64,000 bases of DNA from Microdochium bolleyi (lineage: Eukaryota > Ascomycota > Sordariomycetes > Xylariales > Microdochiaceae), in the NCBI GenBank assembly GCA_001566295.1, contig KQ964272.1, positions 62,001-126,000 on the forward strand, in the 5' to 3' direction. The position numbers and the translations under genes are program-made. Positions within the stretch are counted from its first letter, which is position 1. Each line of letters opens with the position of its first letter. This document shows positions 13,263 to 24,934 of this stretch, one piece after another. The notes beneath the pieces are model-generated. The model saw only the letters and a program-made list of their open reading frames with translations. It was not told the origin of the DNA and searched no databases.

Positions 13263-14394
13263 CTAGAGGGAGACGCAGCCGCCGGCACTGTCCTCGAGGA
13301 ACACGCCGCCGTAGATCTGGCCCTCGTCGATGCCCGCGGACTGGAAGCCCTTGTTGACAATGTCGGTCGTCTCGCCGGTGGGCTTCTTGAGAATGCCCAT
13401 CTGGAACTGGCCGAAGCCCGAGTTGTCGTTGGGTAGTGGGGTCGGGAAGGCCGGCTTGAGCGGGGTGTTGGCGTTGGGGGAGGTGAAGACCTGGATGGTG
13501 CTGTTTTTGGTTTGGCGAGTGCCGTGGTTAGCCACCAGTTGCCGCAGAATGAGTGGGCGTGGTGAAGAGAGGAGAGGAGAAGGGAAAAGAGCTTCATGTG
13601 AGCTGACATACTTGGCATTGTAGTCGAGAGTGACGGCGAAGGTCTGCCACTCGCCGCGCAAGTTGATGGGCGTCGAGAAGATGACGTCGAGCTTGCGGTT
13701 CAGGATCTTGAACGTGTTGGCGGGGAACTCGGGGCGGCCGATCAGGCTGCCGGCCGTGAAGTGGAAGTGGTTGCTGCTGAAGTCGCCAGCCTCGTGCCAG
13801 ACGTTCTATGCGTAGAGCAGAAGCTTGGTCAGCAGGGCAGTCTCGGGGGACATAGGGAGGTCGAGCATAGGCAAAGCAATGTGGAAGAGAAATGCTTACC
13901 AGGTACTCGTGCGTGAGGTTGAGCGGCCGCGCCGGGTCCTGCTTCACACTCCAGTGCAAAGTCTTGACGCCCGTGTTACCGGGGCCGGCGGCGTTGGTGT
14001 CGTTCTTGAAGAGGAGCCCGGCCCGGCGGAAGCCGAACTGCGTCTTGAAGATGGAGCGGTCGTTGATGGTGACCTCGAAGGACTTGTGCTTGGCAGGGTC
14101 GTCGAAGCGGGCCAGCCCGCACGCGGCGTTGCCCGGCGCCGCGCCGGCAGCAGCAGGGAACTTGATGATCTGGGACCAGGTGTCGTTGCCCTTGACGTTG
14201 TTGGGGTTGAAGAGGCTCGTCGCCGCAGCGTCGAAGTCGGTGAGCTTGGCAGCGATGGGGATCTGGCCAGAGAAGACGACGGGGCAGCTGATCTTGGTGG
14301 CAGTGGCACCGGGGCGGCCAGGCACCGGCGGCAGCGCACTGGCGAGGGACGCCAGAGCGACAAGAGATGTCGTGAAGAAAGCCTTGAGAGCCAT
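13263..14394 (-). CDS. Secreted beta-glucanase, glycoside hydrolase family 131 type
   Basis: Three exons, 14394-13900, 13805-13612 and 13500-13263, with introns of 94 and 111 bp, give 308 residues. A signal peptide (MALKAFFTTSLVALASLASA) leads into CPVVFSGQIP. Later come FRRAGLLF, LNLTHEYL joined to NVWHEAGDF, the GFGQFQMGILKKPT block and the end EGQIYGGVFLEDSAGG. This order of RR, HE and the closing GVF(L/I)ED strand matches the GH131 beta-jelly-roll as I know it from Podospora and Coprinopsis enzymes. Those act on beta-1,3/1,6- and beta-1,4-glucans outside the cell. No CBM1 is attached. The next gene in the same orientation is an AA9 LPMO, which fits a polysaccharide-degrading pair. Family assignment is from memory of motifs and not from a search. 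Confidence 0.75.
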
Positions 14395-16854
14395 GCTGTC
14401 TGCGTGAGTGAAAAGAAAGACCGAGGGTAGGTAAACGGATGAAGACGATGCACGAGAAGACCCAGCGAGATCGCAAGTCGACGTCTGGACTGGACACTAA
14501 TTGGGGTTTTATAGATGGCAATCCCTGCCTTGATTGCCGTCGTGGCTATTTGGGCGGCCCTATATCTGCCCACGGGACGTAGCACTCCGCGCTCTCCCAG
14601 ACCCATGCCCAGGGCCAGGAATCCGCCCATCTGGGTTTGCAGGGATCGCAACTCTATTCGATCTCCGGAGTCCGGCTGCACCGGATCTGCGGCTGGTTGG
14701 TGCCGGGGGTGGCGTTGGCCAGGCACAACTCGTGTGCAGCTCACATGTGCGGCGTCTGCAGGTCGAGCAACTGGCTGCAGTGGCTAAAGTGTACGGAAGA
14801 GGGGGAGAGTTTGCCCCTGGCAACTCTGGGTGCTGTGTCAGCCGCTGTCTGAACCAGAGCTTCTCGAAAAGCATCGGCCCCTCGGCAGCACGGGAAGCAG
14901 GAATCACACGGTCCAGAGGGGTGCTTGGTTTGAACCCCTGGCTCCGCGAAACGCTGGCGGCCAACGACCAAAAGTTTATCTGCATGTCATTTCCCAGGAA
15001 CAGGCAAGAGACATGACTCAGCATCCCGGCCCATAATGCCAGACTCCTAATTATACATTCCACTAACGTCTCGGCACTTAAGGGGGCTTCAACTTCAGAC
15101 GAACACGCGGCTGCACTCGATTGACGTCGCTCTTGCTCCCGTGGGGTCCGGGCTGCCCTGAGCAAAAGGACGTGTTTCAGGGGGCCTGCGACGGGCATGC
15201 TCAATGCCATGTGATTGCACCGCAATGCCTGCTTTGTCATCATGCGCATTCGAAGCTGTGGGATGCTTTCCAAGATTACCATCGTCGGAGCTCGGAACTG
15301 TGCACTTTCCAAGCTGGGGAGCTCGCTTCCCCATGCCAAGGGAGACCACATACAGATGCAGTCTCCGTTGACATGCCACTCGTAGGCTGGTCGATACAGC
15401 GCTGACTGGACAAATTGCACCTAGTAAAAAATCTTTGGACTCGAGTGAACTGTTTCTACAATCGACCGAGTCGGAAGAGAAGGGCTGCCGTGTCCATTAC
15501 AAAAACCAGAACCTGGTGCGTCACGGTTGGCGGAGCATCACATGCACGGCGCTCGGTGCAACGACCTCCGAACAGCGCGGAATTGCTGGTTAGCTTCACG
15601 CAACTCTAGTGCAATCGTACGTTGGCCATGCTCTTTTTATGAGGGGCGCCATAGTGCCCCCCTGCCACCACTGAGTCGGCATCCTGAGCTCCTCTGGAGT
15701 ATATGAACCGAGCTTTAGAGCTCGCAGTCAGTCTTTTAGAACTGTTCCTTTAAACAGACAAGTCTCGATTACCACTGTCGACATCACTCACGCAAGGCTA
15801 TCTCTGGCGTCAAAACTTTGGCTGCATCAAAGCCGCATGAGGACTATGAAGGAGAAGGCCTCTACGAGCTTGGGCTCTATCGTCCGACCGGCTTCCGTTT
15901 TTTGAGAGGTCCAGAGGTCCAGTGGTCCAGAGATAGTACACCAACTTGAGGCCCGTAGTTCATGCGATGCCAAGTTCATCATACCTACATCCGGTGCTCC
16001 CTGCCTCCTCAGTCTGATCGGCCACTAATTTGCTGCCACAGGAGTCGCCGGTGGCTGCATCTCAACTTCCGTAACACAATTACCGTGAACATCCTTAGAC
16101 TTCAAGCGGGAGAGATAGTTCCCCAGATCCTACACTGGCACGGTTGATGCATTCTCCTGCTGCTCTCTCACGCACCGCTCCCCTCTAGCTTTTGTACTTG
16201 ACCAATTGCAATGGTCCGATGTATGGCACATCACTCGCTGCTCAGCCAGGCAGGATTGTATCTGCGAAGGGGAACGGAGTAAGTTTGCTATCCCACGCTC
16301 ACGCCAAGAATAAGGAGTGATTATCACCAGCTTGACGACCTGCTCCTCATTCCCTCCAAGCTGTTGGCCGGAAAAGAGATAATGGTAATGAGCAACAACA
16401 CCAGACAGCCGTACGATAACGACATAACAGAGACAGCAAAGCAGGGAAATATTGGGCAGTCGGAAGAAATGCAGCGCAAGACGAAGTCAAGAGGCGGTTG
16501 ACGGAGATTCTGCAGATGCTGATATTTGCCCCGTTCAAGTTCGCCCGCATAAGCAAGCAGACAAACACAACTCGACAGCTCACTCACAGAAACGAAGTCT
16601 ATGGCACTCGTTGAATGTCGTTCGGAAAGTCGGCTATGCATAAACCTAAACCTAACCCAAAGAAATGAACAGCCTTTTTGAGAGCTGAGAGAAGAATCGA
16701 ATACACCACAAGGTAGCTCAACCACACTGGGGACAAGTCCCGAATCAGAACAGCCCGATCCTGAGATTTGACGCTGTCCCATCTGCCTAAGCAGAGGCCA
16801 CCGTTTGGTTGAGTGACCACTTGCCAATCATCCCGCAAGCCCTGCGGAACGGAT
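14395..16854. other. Spacer between GH131 and AA9 genes
   Basis: The left end should hold the GH131 promoter. A 286-codon open frame (15420-14560, minus) shows no domain, signal or splice pattern and I do not treat it as a gene. GGTCCAG is repeated three times near 15906-15930, and 16641-16658 reads like one and a half fungal telomere-type units, too short to mean a telomere. Confidence 0.5.
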
Positions 16855-17747
16855 TTAACCTCTGTAGACCGAGGGGCCGGGCATCTTGTATGTCTGGGCG
16901 CGAGAGTGGTCGTTGATGTTGAACTAGAGTAATCACTGCGTCAGCGGCCAACTCGTGGAAAACAGAGGAGGGGAAAAGGTGCACGATCCAAAGATTGGGG
17001 TGAAAGACAAGAAACTCACGCTGATGTTGGAGTCGCCCTGCTGAGCGTAGCCAGGAATGGACGCCTTGTACGAGTCGGCGGGGACGCCGGTACCGGAGCC
17101 GCCGACGGCAAGCTGCGCGCACTCAGCGTACCACTGGGGCGCGTTGGCCTGGTGCAGGGCGATGAGCTCGTGGCGGACGAGGTAGTTGCCGGGGGCCAGG
17201 TTGGGGATGGTGCTGGTGAAGCCCTTGTTGCCCCCGACGAGCTTGGCGATGCCCCAACCGCTGGGGGTCTCGGAGTCGAGGAAGACGGTCTTGCCGTCGC
17301 CGCTGAAGCCGGACTCGTCGATCTTGAACCAGCCCTTGCCGCTGCCGTCGCAGCTCGAGAAGGCCCCCGCGCACTTGTACATCCAGACCATGACGGGGCC
17401 CTGCGAGTGCGTCCACTGCGACCAGGTGGCGGTGATCGAGTCGCCGGGCTTGACGGGGGCCGAGAGCGCCGCCGAGGTGCCGCCGTTGCAGCGGACCTTC
17501 GAGTCGCTGGCGGACAGGGTCGGGTTGTAGTCGGGCCACTGACGCTGGATCACGGGGTTGGAGCTTGGGGCGAAGCCGTTGTAGCTGCAGCATGGTGTTG
17601 TCAGTATACTGTTGTCACTATGGTGAGGAAGGGTTTTACTGACCCCTGGTAGTTGGTGCCAGCAATGACGTAGCTGGTGACAGCACCGTGGGCGGCAACC
17701 TCGGCGGCGAGGAAGCCTAGTGCGGCGATGGCGGAGGAGAGATGCAT
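16855..17747 (-). CDS. AA9 lytic polysaccharide monooxygenase
   Basis: Exons 17747-17644, 17584-17020 and 16923-16855, with introns of 59 and 96 bp, encode 245 residues. The 19-residue signal peptide ends in EVAA, so the mature protein starts HGAVTSYVI, leaving His1 for the copper histidine brace. The second copper His is in QWTHSQGPV (mature His75). The second-sphere His154, Gln166 and axial Tyr168 lie in LVRHELIALH and QWYAEC. The end is short (FNINDHSRAQTYKMPGP), with no linker, CBM1 or GPI signal. AA9 enzymes are secreted and cleave cellulose or hemicellulose oxidatively with copper and peroxide/oxygen. Regioselectivity cannot be read from sequence alone. All key residues are present, so an active enzyme is expected. 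Confidence 0.93.
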
Positions 17748-20700
17748 CTTGTTGGTCGCGGCTTGCAGGTGGCGCAAAGTTGTTCAAGTAGCGTGTGTCG
17801 AAGGGTAGATGCGTGAAGAGAGAGGGACAGTATGAGGCAGTTCGAGGGAATATCGAAAGCCTTCCGAGCCTTTAAGTAGGACCACGAACCTGCAACTAAT
17901 GGTCTCAGTCGCCGCTTGTCCCGTGGTTCCCATGGGCTTATTGCTCCCTCATAGAGACCACTAGCGACATGCGACTCTGCCATGAACCGCATGATGCCTT
18001 TCTTGGAGCCAAGTTTCGACAAAGAAGCGTCCTGATTGGGCCATCTAGACTGATGGTTACATTTCATGGCTAGGGGTGCTATGCGGTCCTCCAATCCGGA
18101 GCGTGGAGTCGGCGGTTCTGATCGGCGCGAGGCTGTATATCCTGGACCATCTGCCTCCGTGCCGGAAGCGACCCCTGGGAAACGCGACGGTGCTGCGGTT
18201 GACTCCCGGACATGGTAGGAGACGTTTAAGATAAAAAGCCGGAGGCGAACATGTATCTGGTAATCTCGCTTTCTGCAATGGTCTGCGGAAAACTGGCGCA
18301 ACGATCGAGATCCAAGATCTCGAGTTCCGTGGTCTCGAGCTCGAGGGGGGGAACAGTCGCGGTGAGCCTCGCAACAGCTTGCGCCTGAGGGTTTACTGAC
18401 GCAGGCTGCCTGGAAAGTGCGTACTTTGTGCTGGTTGGCCCAGGTGAGACTGCAACCCTATAGCATCCAGACTATCGGCCCCACAATACGGACCGTTGAC
18501 CCGGCACTCTATCGGCATGGTCCCGCCGTCAGCCGATGCTTTTTGTAGAGGAGCCACATATGCTTGCCGTGACCGGAATGCCGGGCTGCGCAAAACAGTA
18601 AACCGCAAAACGTAGGCTTCCTGCGTCATCTAATATCCAAAGCGCATCCCGCAGTGGCATATTGGCCACCCAAGACACGTCACCACGCATCCTGGTCGTT
18701 CCCCCATGCGGAAGACTCTTAACGCTGGTAGATGTATTTGAGGTTGGGTCGTTGAGCTGGAGTGCTGGGATGCGGGCGAGCATCCGCGGGTGGTGGGGAC
18801 GAAAGAAGCTTGTTCGTTTAGAGGCCGGGAGGGTGTGCCCCGGACCGGCCACTTCATCAGGGAATTTGGACTGCCTAGGCCACGATCGCCGTGCGGGGAT
18901 ATGGCGATCTGGGAGGGTTGTCCGGAAGGTTATATTCCCGTGCCAGTGGTACCGTACTTACTGCGACGGTGGCTGACTCGCTTATTTGGGGCAACTCACC
19001 TCAGGCCTGGGCGTATCTAGTCCCATGCTGTTCACGGGGAGCACAGCCTATATATATATATATATATATACGACCAAGAGCATTAAGTGAGCTACGGAAT
19101 TAATGACACAGCACATGGGATATGCATACGGGAACGCATTCTCAACGATTCATGTCTTGTCAGGCGGAACACGGAGTGACAATGCACATTCTGCAATCTT
19201 TGAGCTATCCACGCTCGGTACGAGTGGTTGTCAAGCGTTGTTGATGCAGCCGATGACACAGAAGTGCAGCCGTCTGGAGAGGGCTGCGGGGAGATTGATG
19301 CTTTTCAGCGTCTGTGGTCGACTTGGGCAGCAAACCGATGGCTTCCTGGAAGCTTTCCTCGATGTCTTTGATCTTTTAATCACTGTGTTGGATAGAGTAC
19401 TAGCTGTTAGATTACCATTTCAAGCACGCGCATGAGGAAACGCTGCAAAGAAAAGACGTACTAGTCGAGACACGGACTCGCTGACGAGGTGCCGAGGTGC
19501 AAGGCTGGAGGGTTGTGACGCACCCGTTCCCTGCCCGCTTCTGTTGCTGCAAGGTTTCTTGTGGTCACGACCAACCTTGCGATTCCGACATAAATCACAC
19601 TCCCATAGGCCATGGGAAGAATAGCGAATCAGCTCGGTAGACACGGCCGCGGAGGCAAGCCTGGCCTTGATACAAGACCCGTTAACAGGAACAGACATAC
19701 CGCGAGATGGGTGGGAGCGGCGTGATGCTACTCGGGGACCTGCGGGCTGCCTTCATTCGAGTGGGCACTGTCTATGGCTTTCGTGAATGGTAACAAATAA
19801 CCAGATAGTGGTGATGTGTTGTTGTCGAACCCTTGTCGACGGTGGCGGCTCAAGCTGTCGAAATTGAAAGTCAGGGCTCAGGACTCAGCGGCAGTACTCG
19901 ATTGAACCAGAGGGACTGTTCGAACGGGTCACTGCCTCTGACAGTCCGATATGGTACTCGATGTCTGCTTTGCATCGCAGCATGGTTGAGATCGAGGCGT
20001 CACAGACTCACAGCATCTTGCTTGGCCAGCCTCAGGCCTGGAAGACACCCTTCAGCCACACCTGGGCGGACGATGCTGGGCCCCGCGGTGCCGACGAAAT
20101 GCTCCTTCATGCCTGCCATGCCACCGTCATTCATACTTGAAGACATCAAGTGTAACTGCCGTCCAAAATGCAATTGTCCCTTCCATCTAGTGCTGAAAAC
20201 GTCAAAACAACCGCGTCGCCACCTTCTTCGTCCTCGCCACAGTCCACGCCTGCTCAACGCCCAAGAGCCGGCACACTTCTTCCCCACAGAGACCAGGGCC
20301 ATCACACGGACACGACTTCCCTTGACCCCTCAGCAAGACTTCTGCAGCAACCACCCAGACGAGCCTGGCCATGTCGCCATGACCCCCCCAAGCTGAATGC
20401 CAAGACGAAAGGCCCCCTGCTCTATGACTGATACTCTGTGGCGGGCAGCGGCAACACCGGGACAAGCCATGCCCTCCCGTCATTGGAACCTGTCGAAGCT
20501 GTTAGCGCAAGTTATTCCCCTACAGGGCCGGTCCAGACCCGCCAACCCGCAGCCATCCCAATTACCCCCTCCCAGGGCCGTTGTAATCCTCCGATCAGCT
20601 CCCAAGGCGGTTGGACGACTGCCACTCCAACAATGTCTCTGATATGTAACATATAGCTCGCCGCCATGCCGTTGCCTTGCCGGCCACATGGCATCTCCGG

Positions 20701-21150
20701 CAAGGGTCACCTGAGGACCACTGTCCGAGGCCGCCTCTGGCTAATTTGCAGCTGCCGGAGTCTGTGGCGCCGCGACCACTCTCGAGACTGAAGAGAGCCA
20801 CGAGGAGAGATCGGCAATGGAAAGCGTCATCGCTCCATCAGGCTACTTCGGGGAAAATTCTGGTAGAAAAGGGTGGTCCGGCTGCTCCATTCTGCGACGC
20901 CGTCTCCCCTGAGATGCCGACTACGAGCACCGGCTAGTCCACACCAGGCAAGGCGTACGCCAATAGAAGTGCACTATTGCAGGTGGTTCCGCGACCAAAG
21001 CGCAACTTGAGGGAGGGAACCCCGCCACATTTCGTTAAATCACCAGGCACACGCATTTGCCAGTTAAACAAAGGCCAGTCGAAGCCCTCGACCCTGAAAG
21101 TTTGCAACCTTCATCGAAATCACAGTCATCAAAAGAACTCGTTGCCCGCA
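17748..21150. other. Long spacer between AA9 and decarboxylase-like genes
   Basis: About 3.4 kb between divergent genes. The open frames seen (for example 19833-20396 plus) overlap others on the opposite strand and have no domain. The only distinct structure is the TA microsatellite near 19049. I see no RNA gene. Confidence 0.5.
19049..19070. repeat. (TA)11 microsatellite
   Basis: An uninterrupted TA dinucleotide run in the spacer. It is not placed to serve as a TATA box for any gene I support. Confidence 0.9.
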
Positions 21151-22170
21151 ATGAGGCTCATTAGTGTGGCTGTGGCCAGTCTGGCCGTCTCCTTCGCCGT
21201 GGCGGCAGAAGTTGGCGAGCGAGTATGCAACAACTGCACCAACGAGTCCACCGAGCCGTACATCGAGGCACCGGCGCCATGGGATCTCGAGGCTGAGACT
21301 GCTTACATCGTGCCCATGCTCGGCGTCCTGCCCGACCTGCCCGTCAAGGCCTTTGCACCGCTGGAACGCACCTCATCCTATGCCACGAGTGGCACCTGTC
21401 TCGCTGGCGTCGGCCTGATGATGGTCATTCGCTACAAGGATAGCCCGGTCGGACCTTATGACGAATTCATCATCATTCCCGGGCTCTTCGCCAACCAAGA
21501 GGACGAGGGCCTTCCCAAGCTGCGCATCAGCAGAATCTATGTCTCGCACAAGTACACAACATGGAACGGCCGTAGGAGTAAGTCAATGGCTCGAGCGTTC
21601 TTTCAAAGAGTCTCACATCATACAGTCTTGCTAATTCCTCCAACTCCAGACTGGAACATCCCCAAGCATCTGGCTCGCTTCGACTGGACCTCGGGCCCCA
21701 ACGGCAGCGAGAAGGTCGAGATATATCCTCACGACACATCGGTGCCACTCGACGAGTCTGGAGGCGCTTCATTGCTGCCATTCTTCCAGGCTACCTTTAG
21801 ACGGCCATTGGCAGCTGATCAGGTGCAAGTTCCCCTCAGCACCGCCGTCCTGAACAACCTCGGCGGCCTAGGACTGGACCCCCTGACACTCGCATCACCC
21901 CCTCTTCCTTACGGCAAGGGCAAGTACGGCGAGCTGCAGGGTACTTCACAGTGGGCGAACACGCACTTTGGCGTGAACGGTGCCTGGGCAAGCGTTGGGA
22001 CGGTAGATCTGTACCAGGGCCCCAAGGGTGACCAGGTCGGCGACACTGGCGTCAATGCTGTTGGCGATGAGTACTATCCCAATTTCTGGCCCGGCATGTC
22101 CAGTATCAATGTTGCTCTGAAGTTGAGGGGCGCCACAGTGGGGTTTAGTGCCCCTGAGTTATATAATTAA
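21151..22170 (+). CDS. Secreted acetoacetate-decarboxylase-like protein
   Basis: Exons 21151-21577 and 21650-22170 give 315 residues. The 72-bp intron (GTAAGT to CCAG) is a multiple of three with no stop, so the frame also reads through it, but splicing restores the conserved string NGRRNWNIPKHLARFDW. I associate that block, together with GPYDEFIIIPG and the ISRIYVSHKYT strand before it, with the fungal branch of the acetoacetate decarboxylase superfamily (a closed beta-cone fold). A signal peptide (MRLISVAVASLAVSFAVAA) is followed by a cysteine pair in VCNNCTN, so it is probably exported. Bacterial decarboxylases are cytosolic with a catalytic lysine. I could not place that lysine here, so enzymatic function is uncertain. 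Confidence 0.7.
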   Translation: MRLISVAVASLAVSFAVAAEVGERVCNNCTNESTEPYIEAPAPWDLEAETAYIVPMLGVLPDLPVKAFAPLERTSSYATSGTCLAGVGLMMVIRYKDSPVGPYDEFIIIPGLFANQEDEGLPKLRISRIYVSHKYTTWNGRRSKSMARAFFQRVSHHTVLLIPPTPDWNIPKHLARFDWTSGPNGSEKVEIYPHDTSVPLDESGGASLLPFFQATFRRPLAADQVQVPLSTAVLNNLGGLGLDPLTLASPPLPYGKGKYGELQGTSQWANTHFGVNGAWASVGTVDLYQGPKGDQVGDTGVNAVGDEYYPNFWPGMSSINVALKLRGATVGFSAPELYN

Positions 22171-22240
22171 GGGCAGCTGAGGAGAGAGATAGGTAGGCCC
22201 CGAGTGATGTTGTGAAATACAGGTGTTTCCACTTCCACTT

Positions 22241-22319
22241 CCACTTCCACCGACATCCAACGCCGAAGTCTTCGCCATCACGGTCTGCCGCCACACTTCA
22301 TTGCGTGTGCCACAGAAGG
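22241..22319. repeat. 79-bp direct repeat, copy 1
   Basis: The core CGACATCCAACGCCGA and the 20-mer CCACACTTCATTGCGTGTGC both recur in copy 2 at 22871-22949 in the same orientation, with about eight mismatches in all. This copy is preceded by a short TTCCAC tandem run. It begins about 70 bases after the stop of the decarboxylase-like gene. Confidence 0.8.
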
Positions 22320-22870
22320 CCTTTGGGTGGAGCAAGGCCGACTTGGCGCGCATTGGGAACCAGCATTATATCTTGTACTGGGGACACCGAAGAGACGCCT
22401 CTCGTACAACCACGTAGTTAGCGGGACAGGGAAACATACAGGCCCGGCTGGTCACAACCAATCAATCATCACAGCGTAGCTCATACATGATGACTCGACT
22501 AAGAGGCCCAGTGTCACCGAGACTTACACGATGCTATACACGTTAGCGTCAGTCGGGGAGGTCTACGGCGACCTTGACAGCACCCAAACTTTGGCGCACG
22601 CCACTGGAAGGAAAAAAGATTCTCCTCACAAGTGCCAACTTCTACTGTATTTGATGATTTTGAAGACAAAGGGGGGGTGCTGACGCCCTGCCTTTTCCTA
22701 CCACACGAGTGACCAGTCCTGCCAAGGTGACTTCTCAAGGCTGCCTGCAAGTTGATGTTGCTTAGTGGCCTCCTGACTCAAAAAGGCCCCACTAAATACA
22801 CCTGCCGCGGCGGCAACGTCTTGGTATTTAGTGTGGGCGCGTCTTTGCCTGCCGCCACGGTCCAAGAGTT

Positions 22871-22949
22871 CCCATTTCCATCGACATCCAACGCCGACGT
22901 CCTCGCCATCACGGCCTGCCACCACACTTCATTGCGTGTGCCGCAGAAG
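22871..22949. repeat. 79-bp direct repeat, copy 2
   Basis: Second copy of the repeat, ending 38 bases before the kinase start codon, so it lies in the kinase leader or promoter. Mismatches to copy 1 are mostly transitions. Confidence 0.8.
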
Positions 22950-22987
22950 ACCACTTGTGTGCGTCTCTCGCTCTCGCCTCTTTTGTC

Positions 22988-24545
22988 ATGATGGTGTCCT
23001 TGTTGGGATGGCTCCCCAGACTCGGTCGCGCATGGAAGCCGCTCGACTTCGCCCAGGCCAGCCGTTTCGTCCGTCTGCCAACAGAACAGTTGATCGACGA
23101 GGAACGCCTGCCGGGCTATACCGCATCTCAATATTACCCAGTCCGTTTGGGCGAGGTTATCAAGGATCAATATCAGATCGTTGGCAAGCTTGGCTTCGGT
23201 GCTAGCTCGACAGTCTGGCTGGCCCGTGATCTCGCGTACGTCAAGCCTCTGACCCCGTTCTGTATGCCTTAGGCTCAAGGCCTCGCAATTCGTAATTGCG
23301 CCCCTGACAGCATTGGTTCCTCGCAGTCGTAGACGACATGTCGCCCTCAAGCTCTTCGTGCATGCAAAGTCCATAGGTGCCCAGCTGGACAACGAGGTCC
23401 AAATTTACAACCGTATCAGTCTCGCCAACAAGAATCACCCAGGCCGCACGGCTGTTCGCGAGCTCCTCGACTCATTTGACGTCTCAGGACCTGACGGCAG
23501 CCATCGATGTCTAGTCCATCTGCCGCTGTGGGACAGCTTGCTCGCCTTCATCCATCGGAATCCAGAGGGCAAATTGCCCGCCATCATAGTAGCGGGCGTT
23601 CTTCGGCAATTGTTCGTTGCGCTGGACTATCTGCATACCGAGTGCAAAATCATACATACCGGTAAAGCCTTGGAGATCTTACTGCCCGGCCAAACACGTA
23701 TCTACTGACGCAGCTTTCTGGCCTTAGATATCAAGGCCGACAATATAATGTTCAGTATAGAGGACGAATCAGTCTTCGAAACTTTTGAGCAGGCGGAATT
23801 GGATAATCCCTCTCCGAGGAAAGAGGTAGATGGGAGAACAATATACACCTGCCGAGAACTCCCGCGGCCTAGACGTTACGGCGTCCCGATGCTGTGCGAT
23901 TTTGGCTCTGCAGTTCCGGGAGATGAGGAGCACAGCGAGGACTGCCAGCCTGCTGTGTATCGAGCGCCTGAGGTCATCCTGGAAGCACCCTGGGGGTACA
24001 AGATCGATATCTGGAATGCCGGCTGCATGGTGAGTTATTGAACTTGTCATGATGGATTGTTCTTGCACTCTTTATGAAGCGCTGACTATGGTCATTATTG
24101 AAAGGTGTGGGACATTTTCCAAGGGTTCCATCTCTTCAGTGGATACGACCCGGAGCACGAGACATACCGTAGCCGGGCACATCTTTCGGAGATGATAGCC
24201 CTGCTTGGCCCGCCACCCCTCAGTGTCCTATCTCAGGGTCGTGACACCAGCAAATACTTCACTAATACCGGTAGGTCTGAAGAAAGCCAGAGTGTTGGCA
24301 CTCTGGCAGCACGCAATGCTCCAAATCCACTCACGCAACCTCCGTGTCTCGTAGGTGACTTCTCTGCGGATATCAGCATCCCGAAGCCGACAAAGCTTGG
24401 CGATATCGAGTATCGACTCGAAGGAGAGAGCAAGGAGCGTTTTCTAGCTATGATGGACCGCATGCTACAGTGGGATGCGGCGAAGCGCAGCTCTGCCGCG
24501 GAGCTCGCTAAGGACGAGTGGATCCACAAGCAGCTTCATGGCTGA
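22988..24545 (+). CDS. SRPK-like serine/threonine protein kinase
   Basis: Five exons (22988-23235, 23327-23661, 23728-24029, 24105-24270, 24355-24545) with introns of 91, 66, 75 and 84 bp give 413 residues. The protein has a G-loop GKLGFGASSTVWLA (66-79), Lys91 in ALKLF, Glu106, the catalytic loop HTDIKADN (193-200), DFGSA (252-256) and RAPEVIL (273-279). All catalytic residues are present. The HTDIK form of the catalytic loop and the WxxGCM block after the APE motif point to the SR-protein kinase branch, which is expanded in filamentous fungi. Unlike yeast Sky1 or human SRPK1 there is only a short insert between lobes. The 84-bp fourth intron is phase-neutral and stop-free and could be retained. 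Targets of these fungal paralogues are unknown. Confidence 0.85.
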
Positions 24546-24934
24546 AACTGCGATTCATACACTACATTCACGATGAGCATGTGTTGAGGGTGGGGTGAGA
24601 GGAGCTCGAAGCGAGATGCATCCCACTCAACGACCGACAAGCGTGCTAGCTTGTGCGATTGTTTGAGGCCTGTCTTCGTGACGACAAAGTCGTAGCTGCG
24701 TCAATCTGTATGGCAAGGCCATGTTCATGATCACAATGTATACGACCATTGACTAAGTTATTGGGCAGCATAGCAGGACGGACCAAGACATCTTACTAGC
24801 TAGGACTTCGGGGATATGTTATATACTAGTACTCATTTAAGATGCTGTTAGGTGTTCTCTAACCGAAAAAGAAAGAAGAAAGCCCCAGCATACTTCAACT
24901 CCGAGCCCAGCCGGTCGTAATATCATATGCGAAG
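24546..24934. other. Spacer between convergent kinase and monooxygenase
   Basis: The 3' regions of two converging genes meet here. AT-richer than its surroundings, with no ORF of note. Confidence 0.5.

Larger units (their letters stand above)
22171..22987. other. Spacer between decarboxylase-like gene and kinase
   Basis: Contains both copies of the 79-bp repeat listed separately and a poly-G run near 22672. The right end serves as kinase promoter and leader. No supported gene. Confidence 0.5.

Noticed and set aside
14560..15420. 286-codon minus-strand ORF in the GH131/AA9 spacer
   Set aside because: No domain, no signal, no splice context, and composition shifts to an Arg/Pro-rich shadow-like end.
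16641..16658. Telomere-like string near the AA9 gene (and a similar one near 37567)
   Set aside because: Fewer than three degenerate units and embedded in genes; too short to infer a telomere or a fusion point.
19049..19070. TA run as a promoter TATA
   Set aside because: No supported gene starts within a sensible distance. Treated as a microsatellite.
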